From: Frateuria hangzhouensis
GTDB lineage: Bacteria > Pseudomonadota > Gammaproteobacteria > Xanthomonadales > Rhodanobacteraceae
Assembly (NCBI RefSeq): GCF_026410505.1
Contig: NZ_JAPMIU010000012.1
Location: 41,565 to 105,564, forward strand
DNA length: 64,000 bases
Direction: 5' to 3'
Shown here piece after piece: positions 7,216 through 16,065 of the stretch. Below the pieces are notes generated by a model that saw only the letters and a program-made list of their open reading frames with translations, did not search any database and was not told where the DNA came from. Each line of letters opens with the position of its first letter. Position 1 is the stretch's first letter. A program made the translations under genes and the position numbers.

Positions 7216-9774
7216 TTGAGCCTCAGGGAATACGATCGCAAGCGGCGTTTCGACAGCACGCCGGAGCCGCGCCCGGAAGGGTCCGCGGCCGAGGGCGGAC
7301 GGCCGATTTTCGTGGTGCAGCTGCATCACGCCAGCCGTCGGCATTACGACTTCCGGTTGCAGGTGGGCGACACGCTGAAGTCCTGGGCCTGCCCGAAGGG
7401 GCCGAGCTACGACCCCAGCGTCAAGCGCCTCGCGGTGGAAGTGGAAGACCATCCGGTCTCGTACGCCAGGTTCCAGGGCGACATCCCCGCCGGTGCCTAC
7501 GGCGGCGGGCACGTGGATACGTTCGACAGCGGCGTGTGGTCGACCCCGTACGACGCCGAGGCGCAACTGGAGAAGGGCCATCTGCGCTTCGAGCTGTTCG
7601 GCAGCCGGCTCAAGGGCAGCTGGCACCTGGTGCGCAGCGGCCGCCCGGCAAAGCAGCCGCAATGGTTCCTGATGCACGACAAGGACGCCTACGCCAGCGA
7701 CGTGGAGGCGGATGATCTGCTCGACGCGCGCATGGTCGCCAGCACCAGGGCGGCCGCCGGCCGCAGCGATGGCGCCAGGGAAGTGGCCGCGACACTGGAC
7801 CGGCGCAAACGCAGGCAGGTGCCCGTCGCCAAACGGCACGCCGCCCGGGCCGCCAGGTTGGCCGCGGCGGCCGAGGGCGCGAGGAAAGCCAGGCCCAGCG
7901 CGGAGTTCTTCAAGCCGGAGCTAGCCACGTTGCGCGAGAATCCGCCACACGGCGAGCAATGGCTGCACGAGGTGAAATGGGACGGCTACCGCATTCTCGC
8001 CACCGTCGCCAAGGGCGAGGCGGCGCTGTGGTCGCGCAACGGCCTGCCCTGGTCGGACCGGATTCCCGACATCCGCCAGGCGGTGGAATCGCTCGGCCTG
8101 GATTCGGCGCGGCTGGACGGCGAACTGATCGCCCTGGACGCCCAGGGCCAACCGGACTTCAACGGCCTGCAGAAGACGCTTTCCGGCGAGGCCAGCGCGC
8201 CGCTCGCCTACATGCTGTTCGACGTGCCGTTCCTGGAGGGCTACGACCTTTCCGGCACCCCGCTGCATGCGCGCAAGACGATCCTGCAGGCGCTGCTGGA
8301 AGACGCTCCGGCGCACCTTTCCTACAGCAGCCACGTGGTCGGCAATGGCGACCAGGTGTTTGCGATGGCGAGCGAGCAGAAGCTCGAGGGCATCCTCAGC
8401 AAACGCGTGGATTCACGCTACCGGGCCGGCCGCGGCGATGACTGGCTGAAGGTCAAGCGTGTGGAATCGGACGAGTTCGCCGTGGTTGGCTACACCGCGC
8501 CCAAGGGCGGCCGCCAGGGTTTCGGCGCGCTGCTGCTGGCGCGCCCGGCAGCCGGCGGCGGCTGGCATTTCGTCGGCCAGGTCGGCAGCGGTTTCAGCCA
8601 CGCGCAGCTGCGCGACCTGAGCCGCACGCTGGCCACCGGTGGCGGCAGCAAGCCCAGCGTGCGCAACCCCGAGGACGCCCCGCGCGGCGTCAAGTGGATC
8701 GAGCCTGCCGCGGTGGCCGAGGTCAACTACCGTGGCATCGGCAACCAGGGCCTGCTGCGCCAGCCGAGCCTGAAGACCATGCGGACCGACAAGGCGCCCG
8801 CGGACCTGCTCGACAGCGACCGGGCGACCCCGCCCGGACCGCCCGCGGCCAGGCGCAAGCCCGCCGGGCGCAAGACCGCCGCGCCCGCGCCGGCGGACAT
8901 CACCATCACGCATCCCGATCGCGTGGTGTATCCGGCCGACGGCTACACCAAGCAGGACGTGGCCGACTACTACCGCACGGTCATGGATTGGTTCCTGCCT
9001 GGCGTGCTGGACCGGCCCACCTCGGTGATCCGTTATCCGGACGGCATCGACAAGCCGTCGTTCTTCCAGAAGCACATCCCCTCCGGCGGCCTGAAGCACG
9101 TCGGCAGCGTGAAGCTGAAGGAGGAAACCGGCGCCGCGGCCGTCTATCTGTATCCGCAGTCGGCCGACTCGATCATCGAGCTGGTGCAATACGGCACGCT
9201 GGAGTTTCACCCGTGGGGCGCCAGGGTGGACACGCCGGACCTGGCCGACCGCGTGGTGTTCGACCTGGACCCCGGCCCGGACGTGCCCTGGCAACGCGTG
9301 GTCGCCGCCGCACGGCTGGTGCGCAAGCTGCTGGCCGACCTGGATCTGCAGTCGTTCCTGCGCACCACTGGCGGCAAGGGCCTGCACGTCGTGGTGCCGC
9401 TGGACCCGCCGTCGGACTGGCCCGCGGTCAAGCAGTTCGCGCAGGGTTTCGCCGGCGCGCTGGCCGGCATCCACCCGCTGGAGTTCGTGGCGGTCAGCAC
9501 CAAGTCGCTGCGCCACGGCAAGATCTTCGTCGACTACCTGCGCAACGGCCGCGGTGCCACCGCCGTTGCGTCCTACTCGCTGCGCGGGCGTCCCGGCGCG
9601 CCGGTAGCGGTGCCGCTGCGCTGGGAGGAGCTGGGCAAGATCGCCAGCGGTGCCCAGTTCGATATCCGCAGCCTGCCGGCGCGGCTGAAGCGGTTGCGCA
9701 AGGATCCGTGGGCAGGCATCGATACGGTCGAGCAGGGGCTGGGCAATGTGATCGGGAAGTTGGGCAAGGGGTGA
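7216..9774 (+). CDS. ligD: Multifunctional DNA ligase D (non-homologous end joining)
   Basis: This bacterial NHEJ enzyme trims, fills and seals double-strand breaks together with Ku. Its 852 residues have three domains in the common order. A 3'-phosphoesterase (about 1-190) has HHASRRHYDFRLQ, a His-rich metal site. The ATP-dependent ligase (about 225-530) has adenylated Lys254 in EVKWDGYR, followed by the RLDGELIAL motif. The primase-polymerase domain (about 560-850) has the catalytic DLD in VVFDLDPGPD and FVDYLRNGRGATAVA. The start is TTG at 7216, with a GGAG site upstream and the classical MSLREY N-terminus, and there is no usable ATG nearby. No ku gene is in the window. Confidence 0.97.
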   Translation: MSLREYDRKRRFDSTPEPRPEGSAAEGGRPIFVVQLHHASRRHYDFRLQVGDTLKSWACPKGPSYDPSVKRLAVEVEDHPVSYARFQGDIPAGAYGGGHVDTFDSGVWSTPYDAEAQLEKGHLRFELFGSRLKGSWHLVRSGRPAKQPQWFLMHDKDAYASDVEADDLLDARMVASTRAAAGRSDGAREVAATLDRRKRRQVPVAKRHAARAARLAAAAEGARKARPSAEFFKPELATLRENPPHGEQWLHEVKWDGYRILATVAKGEAALWSRNGLPWSDRIPDIRQAVESLGLDSARLDGELIALDAQGQPDFNGLQKTLSGEASAPLAYMLFDVPFLEGYDLSGTPLHARKTILQALLEDAPAHLSYSSHVVGNGDQVFAMASEQKLEGILSKRVDSRYRAGRGDDWLKVKRVESDEFAVVGYTAPKGGRQGFGALLLARPAAGGGWHFVGQVGSGFSHAQLRDLSRTLATGGGSKPSVRNPEDAPRGVKWIEPAAVAEVNYRGIGNQGLLRQPSLKTMRTDKAPADLLDSDRATPPGPPAARRKPAGRKTAAPAPADITITHPDRVVYPADGYTKQDVADYYRTVMDWFLPGVLDRPTSVIRYPDGIDKPSFFQKHIPSGGLKHVGSVKLKEETGAAAVYLYPQSADSIIELVQYGTLEFHPWGARVDTPDLADRVVFDLDPGPDVPWQRVVAAARLVRKLLADLDLQSFLRTTGGKGLHVVVPLDPPSDWPAVKQFAQGFAGALAGIHPLEFVAVSTKSLRHGKIFVDYLRNGRGATAVASYSLRGRPGAPVAVPLRWEELGKIASGAQFDIRSLPARLKRLRKDPWAGIDTVEQGLGNVIGKLGKG

Positions 9775-9826
9775 GGCTTTTGCTGCCTGGAGGCCTGGGA
9801 GCTACAGGCCACCGTGCGTAGAACCC

Positions 9827-9888
9827 GCAGGAGCCCACTTGTGGGCGATCGGACGAGCCAAGAGCATCGCCCACAAGTGGGCTCCTGC
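9827..9888. repeat. REP-like inverted pair, family A
   Basis: Two perfectly complementary 23-base arms (9827-9849 and 9866-9888) carry the core AGGAGCCCACTTGTGGGCGA, separated by 16 bases. Each arm can also fold on itself through CCCAC/GTGGG. A second copy, with one complete arm, lies at 54478-54530, and a degenerate half is near 14093-14110. The structure matches REP doublets seen in Xanthomonadales and Pseudomonas. Confidence 0.85.
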
Positions 9889-10070
9889 AACAGACGGCGA
9901 CGGGTTGGCCTGGCCATTGCCTGTTGTCGCACCCCGCCGGATCCGTTCGCGATCCAAAGATGGCAGCGAGTCAACGGAGTTTTTCCAGGTTCCTTACAAA
10001 GTGCGCGGGAGCAGGCGGCGCGCTGGTCCTGACGCGTGCTCTAGGATGCGCAGTTCCGTTACGCCAGAGA

Positions 10071-10916
10071 TTGCTCCTCGTGCCCCACTATGCCGGTCCG
10101 CTGCTTACCCGTCCCGTTGCCGAATCGCTGGCCGCCGCGCGCGATGCGGGCGCCGGCGTGTGGAACGGATCGCTGGACCTGGGACGCTCGTGCATCGAGG
10201 TGCAGCTGCAACCGGATGCGTGGCCATGGCAGGGCGAACGCTACCCGTACCCGGACAAGCTGAAGGACCGCACGATCTACTACTGGGATGGCGAGGCCTT
10301 CGCTCCCGTCTCGCGGTTCTGCGGCTCGCTGATCAAACTGGTGCCCACCGAGTGGGGCGCGCCGACCTTCGAGATCGACGGCATCAAGATGCTGCCGACC
10401 GCCAAGGCCTCGCCGCTGGAGGATGCGCGCCGCAAGGTGGCGCTGGTCGAGCCGCGCGGCAAGGTATTGCTCGACACCTGCGGCGGGCTGGGCTACTTCG
10501 CCGCCTGCTGCCTGGAAGCTGGCGTGGCACGCATCGATTCGTTCGAGAAGAATGCCGACGTGCTCTGGCTGCGCACGCTCAACCCGTGGTCGCCCGATCC
10601 GCAGGCCAGCGACGGCCGCCTTCAACTGGCCCACGCCGACGTGTCACAGGCGATCACGCAGATCGCGGATGCCTCCGTCGACGCCCTGCTGCACGATCCG
10701 CCGCGCTTCGGCATCGCCGGCGAGCTCTACGCCCAGGCGTTCTACGACCAGTTGGCCCGCGTGCTGCATCGCGGCGGCCGCCTGTTCCACTACACCGGCA
10801 GCCCCAACAAGCTCACCAGCGGCCGCGACGTGCCGCGCGAGGTGGCGCGGCGGCTGGAGAAGGCCGGCTTCAAGGCGCAGCCGGCGCTCGATGGCGTGCT
10901 GGCGACGCGACGCTGA
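10071..10916 (+). CDS. Class I SAM-dependent methyltransferase (COG2521-like)
   Basis: This is a soluble protein of about 281 residues. The SAM-binding core begins VLLDTCGGLGYFAACCLEAG (motif I), then an acidic strand end (IDSFEKN), and the motif IV-like LLHDPPRFG, followed by YDQLARVLHRGGRLFHYTGSP. The arrangement is that of the poorly known methyltransferases related to archaeal COG2521 and spermidine-synthase-like folds. The substrate is unknown. The start is uncertain: TTG at 10071 or GTG at 10080 precede the conserved VPHYAGPL, while an in-frame ATG at 9960 would add 37 residues of poor quality lying over a promoter-like TAGGAT at about 10052. I prefer 10071. Confidence 0.8.
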   Translation: MLLVPHYAGPLLTRPVAESLAAARDAGAGVWNGSLDLGRSCIEVQLQPDAWPWQGERYPYPDKLKDRTIYYWDGEAFAPVSRFCGSLIKLVPTEWGAPTFEIDGIKMLPTAKASPLEDARRKVALVEPRGKVLLDTCGGLGYFAACCLEAGVARIDSFEKNADVLWLRTLNPWSPDPQASDGRLQLAHADVSQAITQIADASVDALLHDPPRFGIAGELYAQAFYDQLARVLHRGGRLFHYTGSPNKLTSGRDVPREVARRLEKAGFKAQPALDGVLATRR

Positions 10917-10963
10917 CCGGCAACGGCGTCAGCCACCGCTCGCGCGGCGTAGGCCACCAGGCA

Positions 10964-12739
10964 TCAAGCCTGCGCCATCTCGTCGAGCTCGATATCGCCC
11001 ATCACGCAGTTGCGCCCGGCGCGCTTGGCGCGATAGAGCGCCGCATCCGCCTCCTTGCACAGCCGTTGCAGGCCATAACCCGCACCGAGGGTGGAAGCCA
11101 GGCCGACGCTGGCGGAAATGAATACGGCACTGCCGTCCTTGACGATCTGCATTTCGGCGATCGCCGCGCGGATGCGGTTGGCGATGTCCACACCCTGCTC
11201 GCGCGAACAATCGTGCAGCAGAACGCCGAACTCCTCGCCACCCAGGCGGCCGAACAGGTCCGCCGGGCGCAGCTGCTGCTGGCAGATCGCGACCGTGCGG
11301 CGCAGCACCGCATCGCCCATGGCATGGCCGTGGGTATCGTTGATCCGCTTGAAGTGGTCCAGGTCGATGACGATCAGGCAGGCGTGGCCCAGCCGTCGTT
11401 CCAGCGCGTCCAGCACGCGGCCGGCAGCGCAATGGAAATGCTGGTGGTTGTAAATGCCGGTGAGCCCGTCCAGTCGCGAGAGCTTCTTGAAGCGCAGCTG
11501 CGAGCGCTTGGTGCGCAAAAGCCACCAGGCAATGGAGATCAGCACCAGCACCAACAGCACGTTGTAGAGCCGGCTGGTCTCGACGGCCTTGCCATCCAGC
11601 GCCTGCTGCAGGCGCAGGATGTTGTTCTGCTTGCTCAAACGCTCCGTTTCGAGCCTTTGCGCCAGCATATGTTGCCGGGTGACCTGGTAGGCCAGTGTCC
11701 TGGCGCTGACGTCGTCCAGATAGCCTTTGTCCTGGGCTACGTAGCGTTCGTAGTACGCAAGTGCGGCGGCAGAGTTGCCCTGTCTTTTCTCGACCCGGTA
11801 AAGCACCTCGTAGGCGTCGGCCAACCACTCGTCGGTGCTGTCGGGCTGGGCCGTGGCGGCGACCGCGAGAGCGGTTTCCCGGGCTTCGTTGTCACGACCG
11901 AGCTTCTCGTAAGCCTGCGCCCGCTCCACCTGTAACGAGAGATTGTGCGGCGAATAGCGACTGGTGCGGATGGAAGGCTCGATCCGATCAAGCAGGGCGA
12001 GGGTCTTGGCTGGCTGGCTTTCGTCCAGGTACAGGCTGCCCAGGATGAGTCGCATGCCGTTGGTGATAACCGGTTGCCTGGCCGCTTCACACGAATCGAT
12101 GGCCCGCTGGAGTTCGAGGCTGGCCGAGGTCAGCCGCTTCGCCCTGTAGAGCGCCGCGACTTCCTGGAAACGCGGCCGGCAGGGAGTTTCACCCGGAGGG
12201 ATCGCCTCTTCCGCCATATGCGCGTATTGCAGGGCCAGGTCCTCCTGACCGGCGAGATTCAGCATCTGGGCCAGGTTCCCCAGCAGCAGGAACCTGGCTT
12301 GCGGATCCTTGATCTGAGGCAGATCCGCCGCCAGGCGGTTGGCCAGGGAATAAGCGTCCTCGTAACGCTGGTTGAGTCCCAGGTTGCTCAGCAGCAGCGC
12401 CGAAGCCTTGGCAGCCAGGGCCTCGTTGCCGGAGTGGTCGATGACGTCGCGCAGCTGCGCCTCCGAACCGGCGTAATCGCCCTGGAACATCGTCTCCCAG
12501 GCGTCGAGGTAACGCAGGTGCCACTGCTCGGGCGGCGTCAGGTGCTGCGCATCGCCGTGGATCCGGGCAAGCATCTGGACGAAGCGTGGATGGTCGCTCG
12601 TCCGCAGGCTCTCGGCCTGCTCGAGGAACGCGGAGGGGTCCGCCACCGGCGTGGCGGCGTAGCCAGGCTGCAAGAGCGCGCACCACAGCAGACCCGCCCA
12701 TGCGGGCCAGGCGCCGATGCGACCAGGCAGCCGTGACAT
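10964..12739 (-). CDS. Membrane diguanylate cyclase with TPR sensor region
   Basis: This makes cyclic di-GMP from two GTP. Its 591 residues have an N-terminal signal or anchor segment (to about 28), a periplasmic region of helical TPR-type repeats (about 30-370), a membrane helix near 386-404 (LYNVLLVLVLISIAWWLLR) and a C-terminal GGDEF domain. The active site is intact, with GGEEF at 500-504. The RPAD at 491-494 gives the R-x-x-D inhibitory site, so product feedback is expected. It begins 21 bases after the stop of the small borosin-like gene in the same direction, which suggests read-through from that operon. What the TPR region senses is unknown. Confidence 0.93.
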   Translation of the reverse strand: MSRLPGRIGAWPAWAGLLWCALLQPGYAATPVADPSAFLEQAESLRTSDHPRFVQMLARIHGDAQHLTPPEQWHLRYLDAWETMFQGDYAGSEAQLRDVIDHSGNEALAAKASALLLSNLGLNQRYEDAYSLANRLAADLPQIKDPQARFLLLGNLAQMLNLAGQEDLALQYAHMAEEAIPPGETPCRPRFQEVAALYRAKRLTSASLELQRAIDSCEAARQPVITNGMRLILGSLYLDESQPAKTLALLDRIEPSIRTSRYSPHNLSLQVERAQAYEKLGRDNEARETALAVAATAQPDSTDEWLADAYEVLYRVEKRQGNSAAALAYYERYVAQDKGYLDDVSARTLAYQVTRQHMLAQRLETERLSKQNNILRLQQALDGKAVETSRLYNVLLVLVLISIAWWLLRTKRSQLRFKKLSRLDGLTGIYNHQHFHCAAGRVLDALERRLGHACLIVIDLDHFKRINDTHGHAMGDAVLRRTVAICQQQLRPADLFGRLGGEEFGVLLHDCSREQGVDIANRIRAAIAEMQIVKDGSAVFISASVGLASTLGAGYGLQRLCKEADAALYRAKRAGRNCVMGDIELDEMAQA

Positions 12740-12760
12740 GGCAGAGCGTCTTGGCCTGGG

Positions 12761-13033
12761 CTACGACTTGCTTTCCGGGACCGGACTATCCAGAGGCTCT
12801 TCTTCCGCGGGTGCCTCATCTTCGCGGGCCGGCATCTGGATGACCTGGGGCACCTGGTTGGACTGCTGGCCGAATTCGGCCGACAGCAGCGAGCCGTCGC
12901 GGGATGCCGCCGCCGCCACCAGCGCTTCGGAAGCTTGCGCCTCTTCGAGCATGCGGGTCATCTCCCCGGCCTGGGCGTGTCGCATCGAGGCGTCCCGGCC
13001 GATCGCTTCCAACAGATCAATGGTGTCCTTCAT
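12761..13033 (-). CDS. Candidate split-borosin precursor peptide (90 aa)
   Basis: This 90-residue protein follows a gene for a tetrapyrrole-methylase-fold methyltransferase. Residues 1-55 (LLEAIGRDASMRHA..., then helical AGEMTRMLEEAQASEALVAA and a DGSLLSAEFG turn) resemble the helical borosin-binding domain of SonA-type precursors, which starts with a similar hydrophobic-L-G-x-D-A pattern. After residue 55 comes an uncharged stretch QQSNQVPQVIQMP (56-68), the best candidate for a core to be N-methylated, and then an acidic Pro/Glu-rich tail. A GGGGAA ribosome site lies 4 bases before the ATG at 13033. The protein could instead be an unrelated small regulator. The assignment rests on the N-terminal pattern and the gene context. 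Confidence 0.62.
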   Translation of the reverse strand: MKDTIDLLEAIGRDASMRHAQAGEMTRMLEEAQASEALVAAAASRDGSLLSAEFGQQSNQVPQVIQMPAREDEAPAEEEPLDSPVPESKS

Positions 13034-13145
13034 GTCTTTCCCCTGTTCGCGTGAGTGACGACAGCCCTCGGGCCTCGTGTTGTTGCTGCGTGCCGCCCGG
13101 ACCGCCCCCCAGAGGCGGAAATCACGATGGGCGCCCTGTTGCCCA

Positions 13146-13985
13146 TTATGATGCGACTGTACTCGCCCGCTCCAATTCGTCCAGTTCGGCAAGGCGCTCC
13201 TGCATGGCGAGATTCGGCTTGAGCGGGCACGCCGGGGGCAGCACCAGGGTTTCCTCGGCCGTCATCGGCGCCTGTGCCAGATCGCACAAAGCGACGCGTC
13301 GGACGCGCGGCGCTTCGATCGGCAGCGTGGCGGCGCGGTAGATGATCACCTCGTGCCCGGGCGGATAGTCCCGCCCCAGCAGGTCCACCAGCAACTGGCG
13401 GTACGCCGGCCCGGTCGCAAGGCGCCCCAGCGAGCGATCCCCGACCAGCGCGGCCTGCCACAGCACCAGGTAGCCGGCCGAGTCGATCCGCCGCTCGTAG
13501 AACAGCAGCTGGCTGGCCTCGAAGTGCTGGCAGCCGAAACGGCCCGGGTCGATGCCCAGGTCGGCGTAGAGGCAGTCCTCCGCGGAGATGCCCGGCTCCA
13601 TGTGCGCGTCGAACCCCTCCGCCCGCGCCGCCGCGATGGCCTTGTGCGGCGCCCAGGCGAAGATGCCCGGGTGCCCGTAGAACACTCCGCATACACGCTT
13701 GCCGGCGCGCACCTCGGCCATCATCAGCCCGACCCATTCCTTGTAGGTCGTCAGGCGCGACTTGCCCTCCCGGTAATACGGCTGGAGGCTGCGGACGTCC
13801 GGATGCATGCGCTGCAGCCACAGCTCCACGATGCCGTCGGAAAGCCCGGCGAACACCACGTCCGCCTGCTCGATGTGGCTGCGCGCCAGCGGCGTGAGAT
13901 GGGAAGCCAGCGTCATGCCCAGGCCGACGCAGGCGAGGCTGCCGCGGCGTGCTTCTTCGGGAGTGGAAAGAGGTGATGTGATCAT
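13146..13985 (-). CDS. Borosin-type peptide alpha-N-methyltransferase, SonM-like
   Basis: This 279-residue SAM-dependent enzyme has the tetrapyrrole (CbiF/corrin) methylase fold. Landmarks are the N-terminal GSLACVGLGMTLASH (SAM-binding start), CGVFYGHPGIFA at about 99-110, EGFDAHMEPGISAEDCLYAD at about 123-142 and GIDPGRFGCQHFEASQL at about 144-160. These runs are the signature of split-borosin methyltransferases that methylate backbone amides of a partner peptide, rather than of cobalamin enzymes. The catalytic arrangement of that family, Tyr then R-x-x-x-Y, is present as Y70/Y71, R77 and Y81. No cobalamin genes are nearby, and the next gene is a fitting precursor. A putative -10 box 6 bases before the ATG suggests a very short or absent leader. 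Confidence 0.85.
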   Translation of the reverse strand: MITSPLSTPEEARRGSLACVGLGMTLASHLTPLARSHIEQADVVFAGLSDGIVELWLQRMHPDVRSLQPYYREGKSRLTTYKEWVGLMMAEVRAGKRVCGVFYGHPGIFAWAPHKAIAAARAEGFDAHMEPGISAEDCLYADLGIDPGRFGCQHFEASQLLFYERRIDSAGYLVLWQAALVGDRSLGRLATGPAYRQLLVDLLGRDYPPGHEVIIYRAATLPIEAPRVRRVALCDLAQAPMTAEETLVLPPACPLKPNLAMQERLAELDELERASTVAS

Positions 13986-14394
13986 CGCGTGATAGTAGGG
14001 AATTCCTGCCGGAAGTCACAGAAAAAATGTGCGTTGCATGCCAAGGGCGAGTTCGACACCGCGAACCAGCACCTTCCCTCCCCGATCGAGTAGTCCCCTT
14101 GTGGGCGACCGGACGCGGCAGAACCGCCGCTCCCAGGCGGCTTCTCGAAAAAAAGCGCGCTCGCCCTTCCCCGGCGAAGGACACGTTGCCATGCCCCGGT
14201 CACGCGCGCCTTCACGCCTGCCCCACGGCTGTCTTCCTAGTGTCCACGCGGGGTGCCGTGGGGAGGCTGCGGCGAGGGTTTGGCTGGAGGCAGGGGCTCT
14301 CCGGTTCCCGACATTTTTCCGACCAGGCAGCGCCAGAGGGTGCTGTCGTCGCCGATGCGCCGTATGCCCGGCGCCACCACCGGAGGATCACCGC
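13986..14394. other. Intergenic region between borosin-like operon and subtilisin gene
   Basis: These 409 bases between divergent genes hold the promoter above, a degenerate REP family A half (CCTTGTGGGCGACC near 14097-14110), a short hairpin around 14130-14150 and the GGAGG ribosome site of the protease. No coding frame is convincing. Confidence 0.5.
13992..14020 (-). promoter_or_regulatory. Putative promoter of the borosin-like operon
   Basis: Read on the minus strand, TGTGAC (14015-14020) and TACTAT (13992-13997) are 17 bases apart. The -10 box ends only 6 bases before the methyltransferase ATG, so the transcript would start at or next to the start codon. A perfect GGAATTCC palindrome lies in the spacer. 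The -35 match is weak. Confidence 0.35.
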
Positions 14395-16038
14395 ATGACA
14401 CACCGTCTCGCGATCAAGGCGCTGCTGGGCGCTTCCATCGCCCTTGCCCTGTCCCTCTCGGCCCAGGCGGCCACGCCGCAGGGGCCGGCCAACACGCGTT
14501 TCGACATCAGCAGCCTGGCGCCCGGCGGCCAGTACGACCGCTTCATCGTGACCTATCGCGACGGCAGCACCGAGCGCAGCAACCGCGCGGTGATGCTGCA
14601 GAACGTGGGCGCCGCGATCAGCCGGGCCGGGCTCGATCACGCCAGCGTCGCCGGCCGCAACGCGGGCGTGCAGGCCGCGTTCCAGCGCAAGCTCGCCACC
14701 GGCGCGGACCTGATCCGCACTTCGCGCAAGCTCGGCAGCAGCGAGGCGGCCGCCCTGGTGCGCCAGATCGCCGCCGACCCGGCGGTGGCCTACGTGACGC
14801 CGGATGTGATGCTGCACCGGGTCCGCGACATCCGCGCCCCTGACAGCCTCAAGCCGGCCACTTTCACCCCCAGCGACAGCTACTACCCGATCTACCAGTG
14901 GCACCTGAAGGCGCCGGACGGCAGCATCACCTACTTCGGCGACGCCAACCACGGCGGCGCGCGCGTCAACGACGCGTGGGACCTGGCCGACGGCACCGGC
15001 ATCGTGATCGCCGTACTCGATACCGGCATCACCCGCCACGTGGACGTGGACACCAGCTACGCGGACGCCGGCTACGACTTCATCACCGACGCCTTCGTGT
15101 CCGGCCGCGCCACCGACGGCCGCGTGCCTGGCGGCTGGGACCTGGGCGACTGGACCACCACCGAACCGTGGCTGTCCGAGTGCACCGACGCGGACAACCC
15201 GCCCGAGGACAGCTCCTGGCACGGTACGCACGTGGCCGGCACCGCGGGTGCGGAACTGACCGACAACGGCATCGGCATGGCCGGCGTCGCGTTCGATGCC
15301 AAGGTGTTGCCGGTACGCGTGCTCGGCCACTGTGGCGGCTACACCAGCGACATCGCCGACGCGATCATCTGGGCGGCCGGCGGCCACGTGGACGGCGTGC
15401 CGCGCAATCAGCACCCGGCGCAGGTGATCAACCTCAGCCTGGGCGGCGCAGGCCGCTGCAACCCGCACGATGTGACCGCCAAGGCGGTGGCCGAGGCGAA
15501 CTCGCTGGGTGCGGTGGTCGTGGTGTCGGCCGGCAACAGCGGCGACGACGCGGCCAAGTACACCCCGGCCGGCTGTCCCGGCGTGATCACCGTGGCCTCC
15601 ACTGGCATCACCAGCCAGCGCGCCTACTATTCCAACTGGGGCCACGCGGTGGAAATCGCCGCGCCCGGCGGCGGCATCTACCAGGACGACGATCCGAACA
15701 CCGGCGTGGTCTCCTACGACGGTTTCGTGTGGCAGGCCCTCAACAACAGCGCCACCACGCCGGTGCCCCTGGGCACCACCTACGGCGGCTTCGCCGGCAC
15801 CTCGCAGGCGGCCCCGCACGTGACCGGCACCGTGGCCTTGATGCAAAGCGCGCGCAAGGCATTGGGCCTGCCGTTGCTCAAGCCCGGGCAGGTGTTGCGG
15901 GTGCTGGAGAAAACCGCCTATGAGCCGATGATCCGGGCCAAGGGCCGCTACTCCATCGGTGCAGGCATCGTGGATTCGGCGGCGGCGGTCGAGGCCGCGG
16001 TGGACTTCGTGCCGCACGGCAAGGGCCGCGGCAGGTAA
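14395..16038 (+). CDS. Secreted S8 family serine peptidase (subtilisin-like)
   Basis: This is a 547-residue secreted protease. It has a signal peptide (MTHRLAIKALLGASIALALS...AQA), a propeptide of about 110 residues with an inhibitor I9-like pattern (FIVTYRD... and ADPAVAYVTPDVMLH), then the peptidase domain. The catalytic triad is Asp209 in AVLDTGITRH, His276 in WHGTHVAGT and Ser470 in GTSQAAPHVTG. The oxyanion Asn is in SAGNSGDDA. The order and insertions resemble extracellular proteases of Xanthomonas and Lysobacter. The start is set by GGAGG 7 bases before the ATG at 14395. There is no C-terminal pre-peptidase or barrel domain. The gene is monocistronic, with a strong terminator downstream. 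Confidence 0.97.
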   Translation: MTHRLAIKALLGASIALALSLSAQAATPQGPANTRFDISSLAPGGQYDRFIVTYRDGSTERSNRAVMLQNVGAAISRAGLDHASVAGRNAGVQAAFQRKLATGADLIRTSRKLGSSEAAALVRQIAADPAVAYVTPDVMLHRVRDIRAPDSLKPATFTPSDSYYPIYQWHLKAPDGSITYFGDANHGGARVNDAWDLADGTGIVIAVLDTGITRHVDVDTSYADAGYDFITDAFVSGRATDGRVPGGWDLGDWTTTEPWLSECTDADNPPEDSSWHGTHVAGTAGAELTDNGIGMAGVAFDAKVLPVRVLGHCGGYTSDIADAIIWAAGGHVDGVPRNQHPAQVINLSLGGAGRCNPHDVTAKAVAEANSLGAVVVVSAGNSGDDAAKYTPAGCPGVITVASTGITSQRAYYSNWGHAVEIAAPGGGIYQDDDPNTGVVSYDGFVWQALNNSATTPVPLGTTYGGFAGTSQAAPHVTGTVALMQSARKALGLPLLKPGQVLRVLEKTAYEPMIRAKGRYSIGAGIVDSAAAVEAAVDFVPHGKGRGR

Positions 16039-16065
16039 GCCCGGCCCATCGAAGATCGAAGATGG

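Noticed and set aside
9827..9888. Terminal inverted repeats of an insertion sequence
   Set aside because: The arms are only 16 bases apart and enclose no gene, and other copies have the same structure. They are REP-like palindromes.
13146..13985. Cobalamin or sirohaem biosynthesis methyltransferase
   Set aside because: The fold is shared, but the HPGIFA, EPGISAEDCLYAD and FEASQ runs and the small partner gene fit split-borosin enzymes. No cobalamin genes are nearby.
14212..16017. A 601-codon minus-strand frame
   Set aside because: It lies opposite the subtilisin gene with its intact catalytic triad. The translation is His/Val/Gly-rich with no domain.
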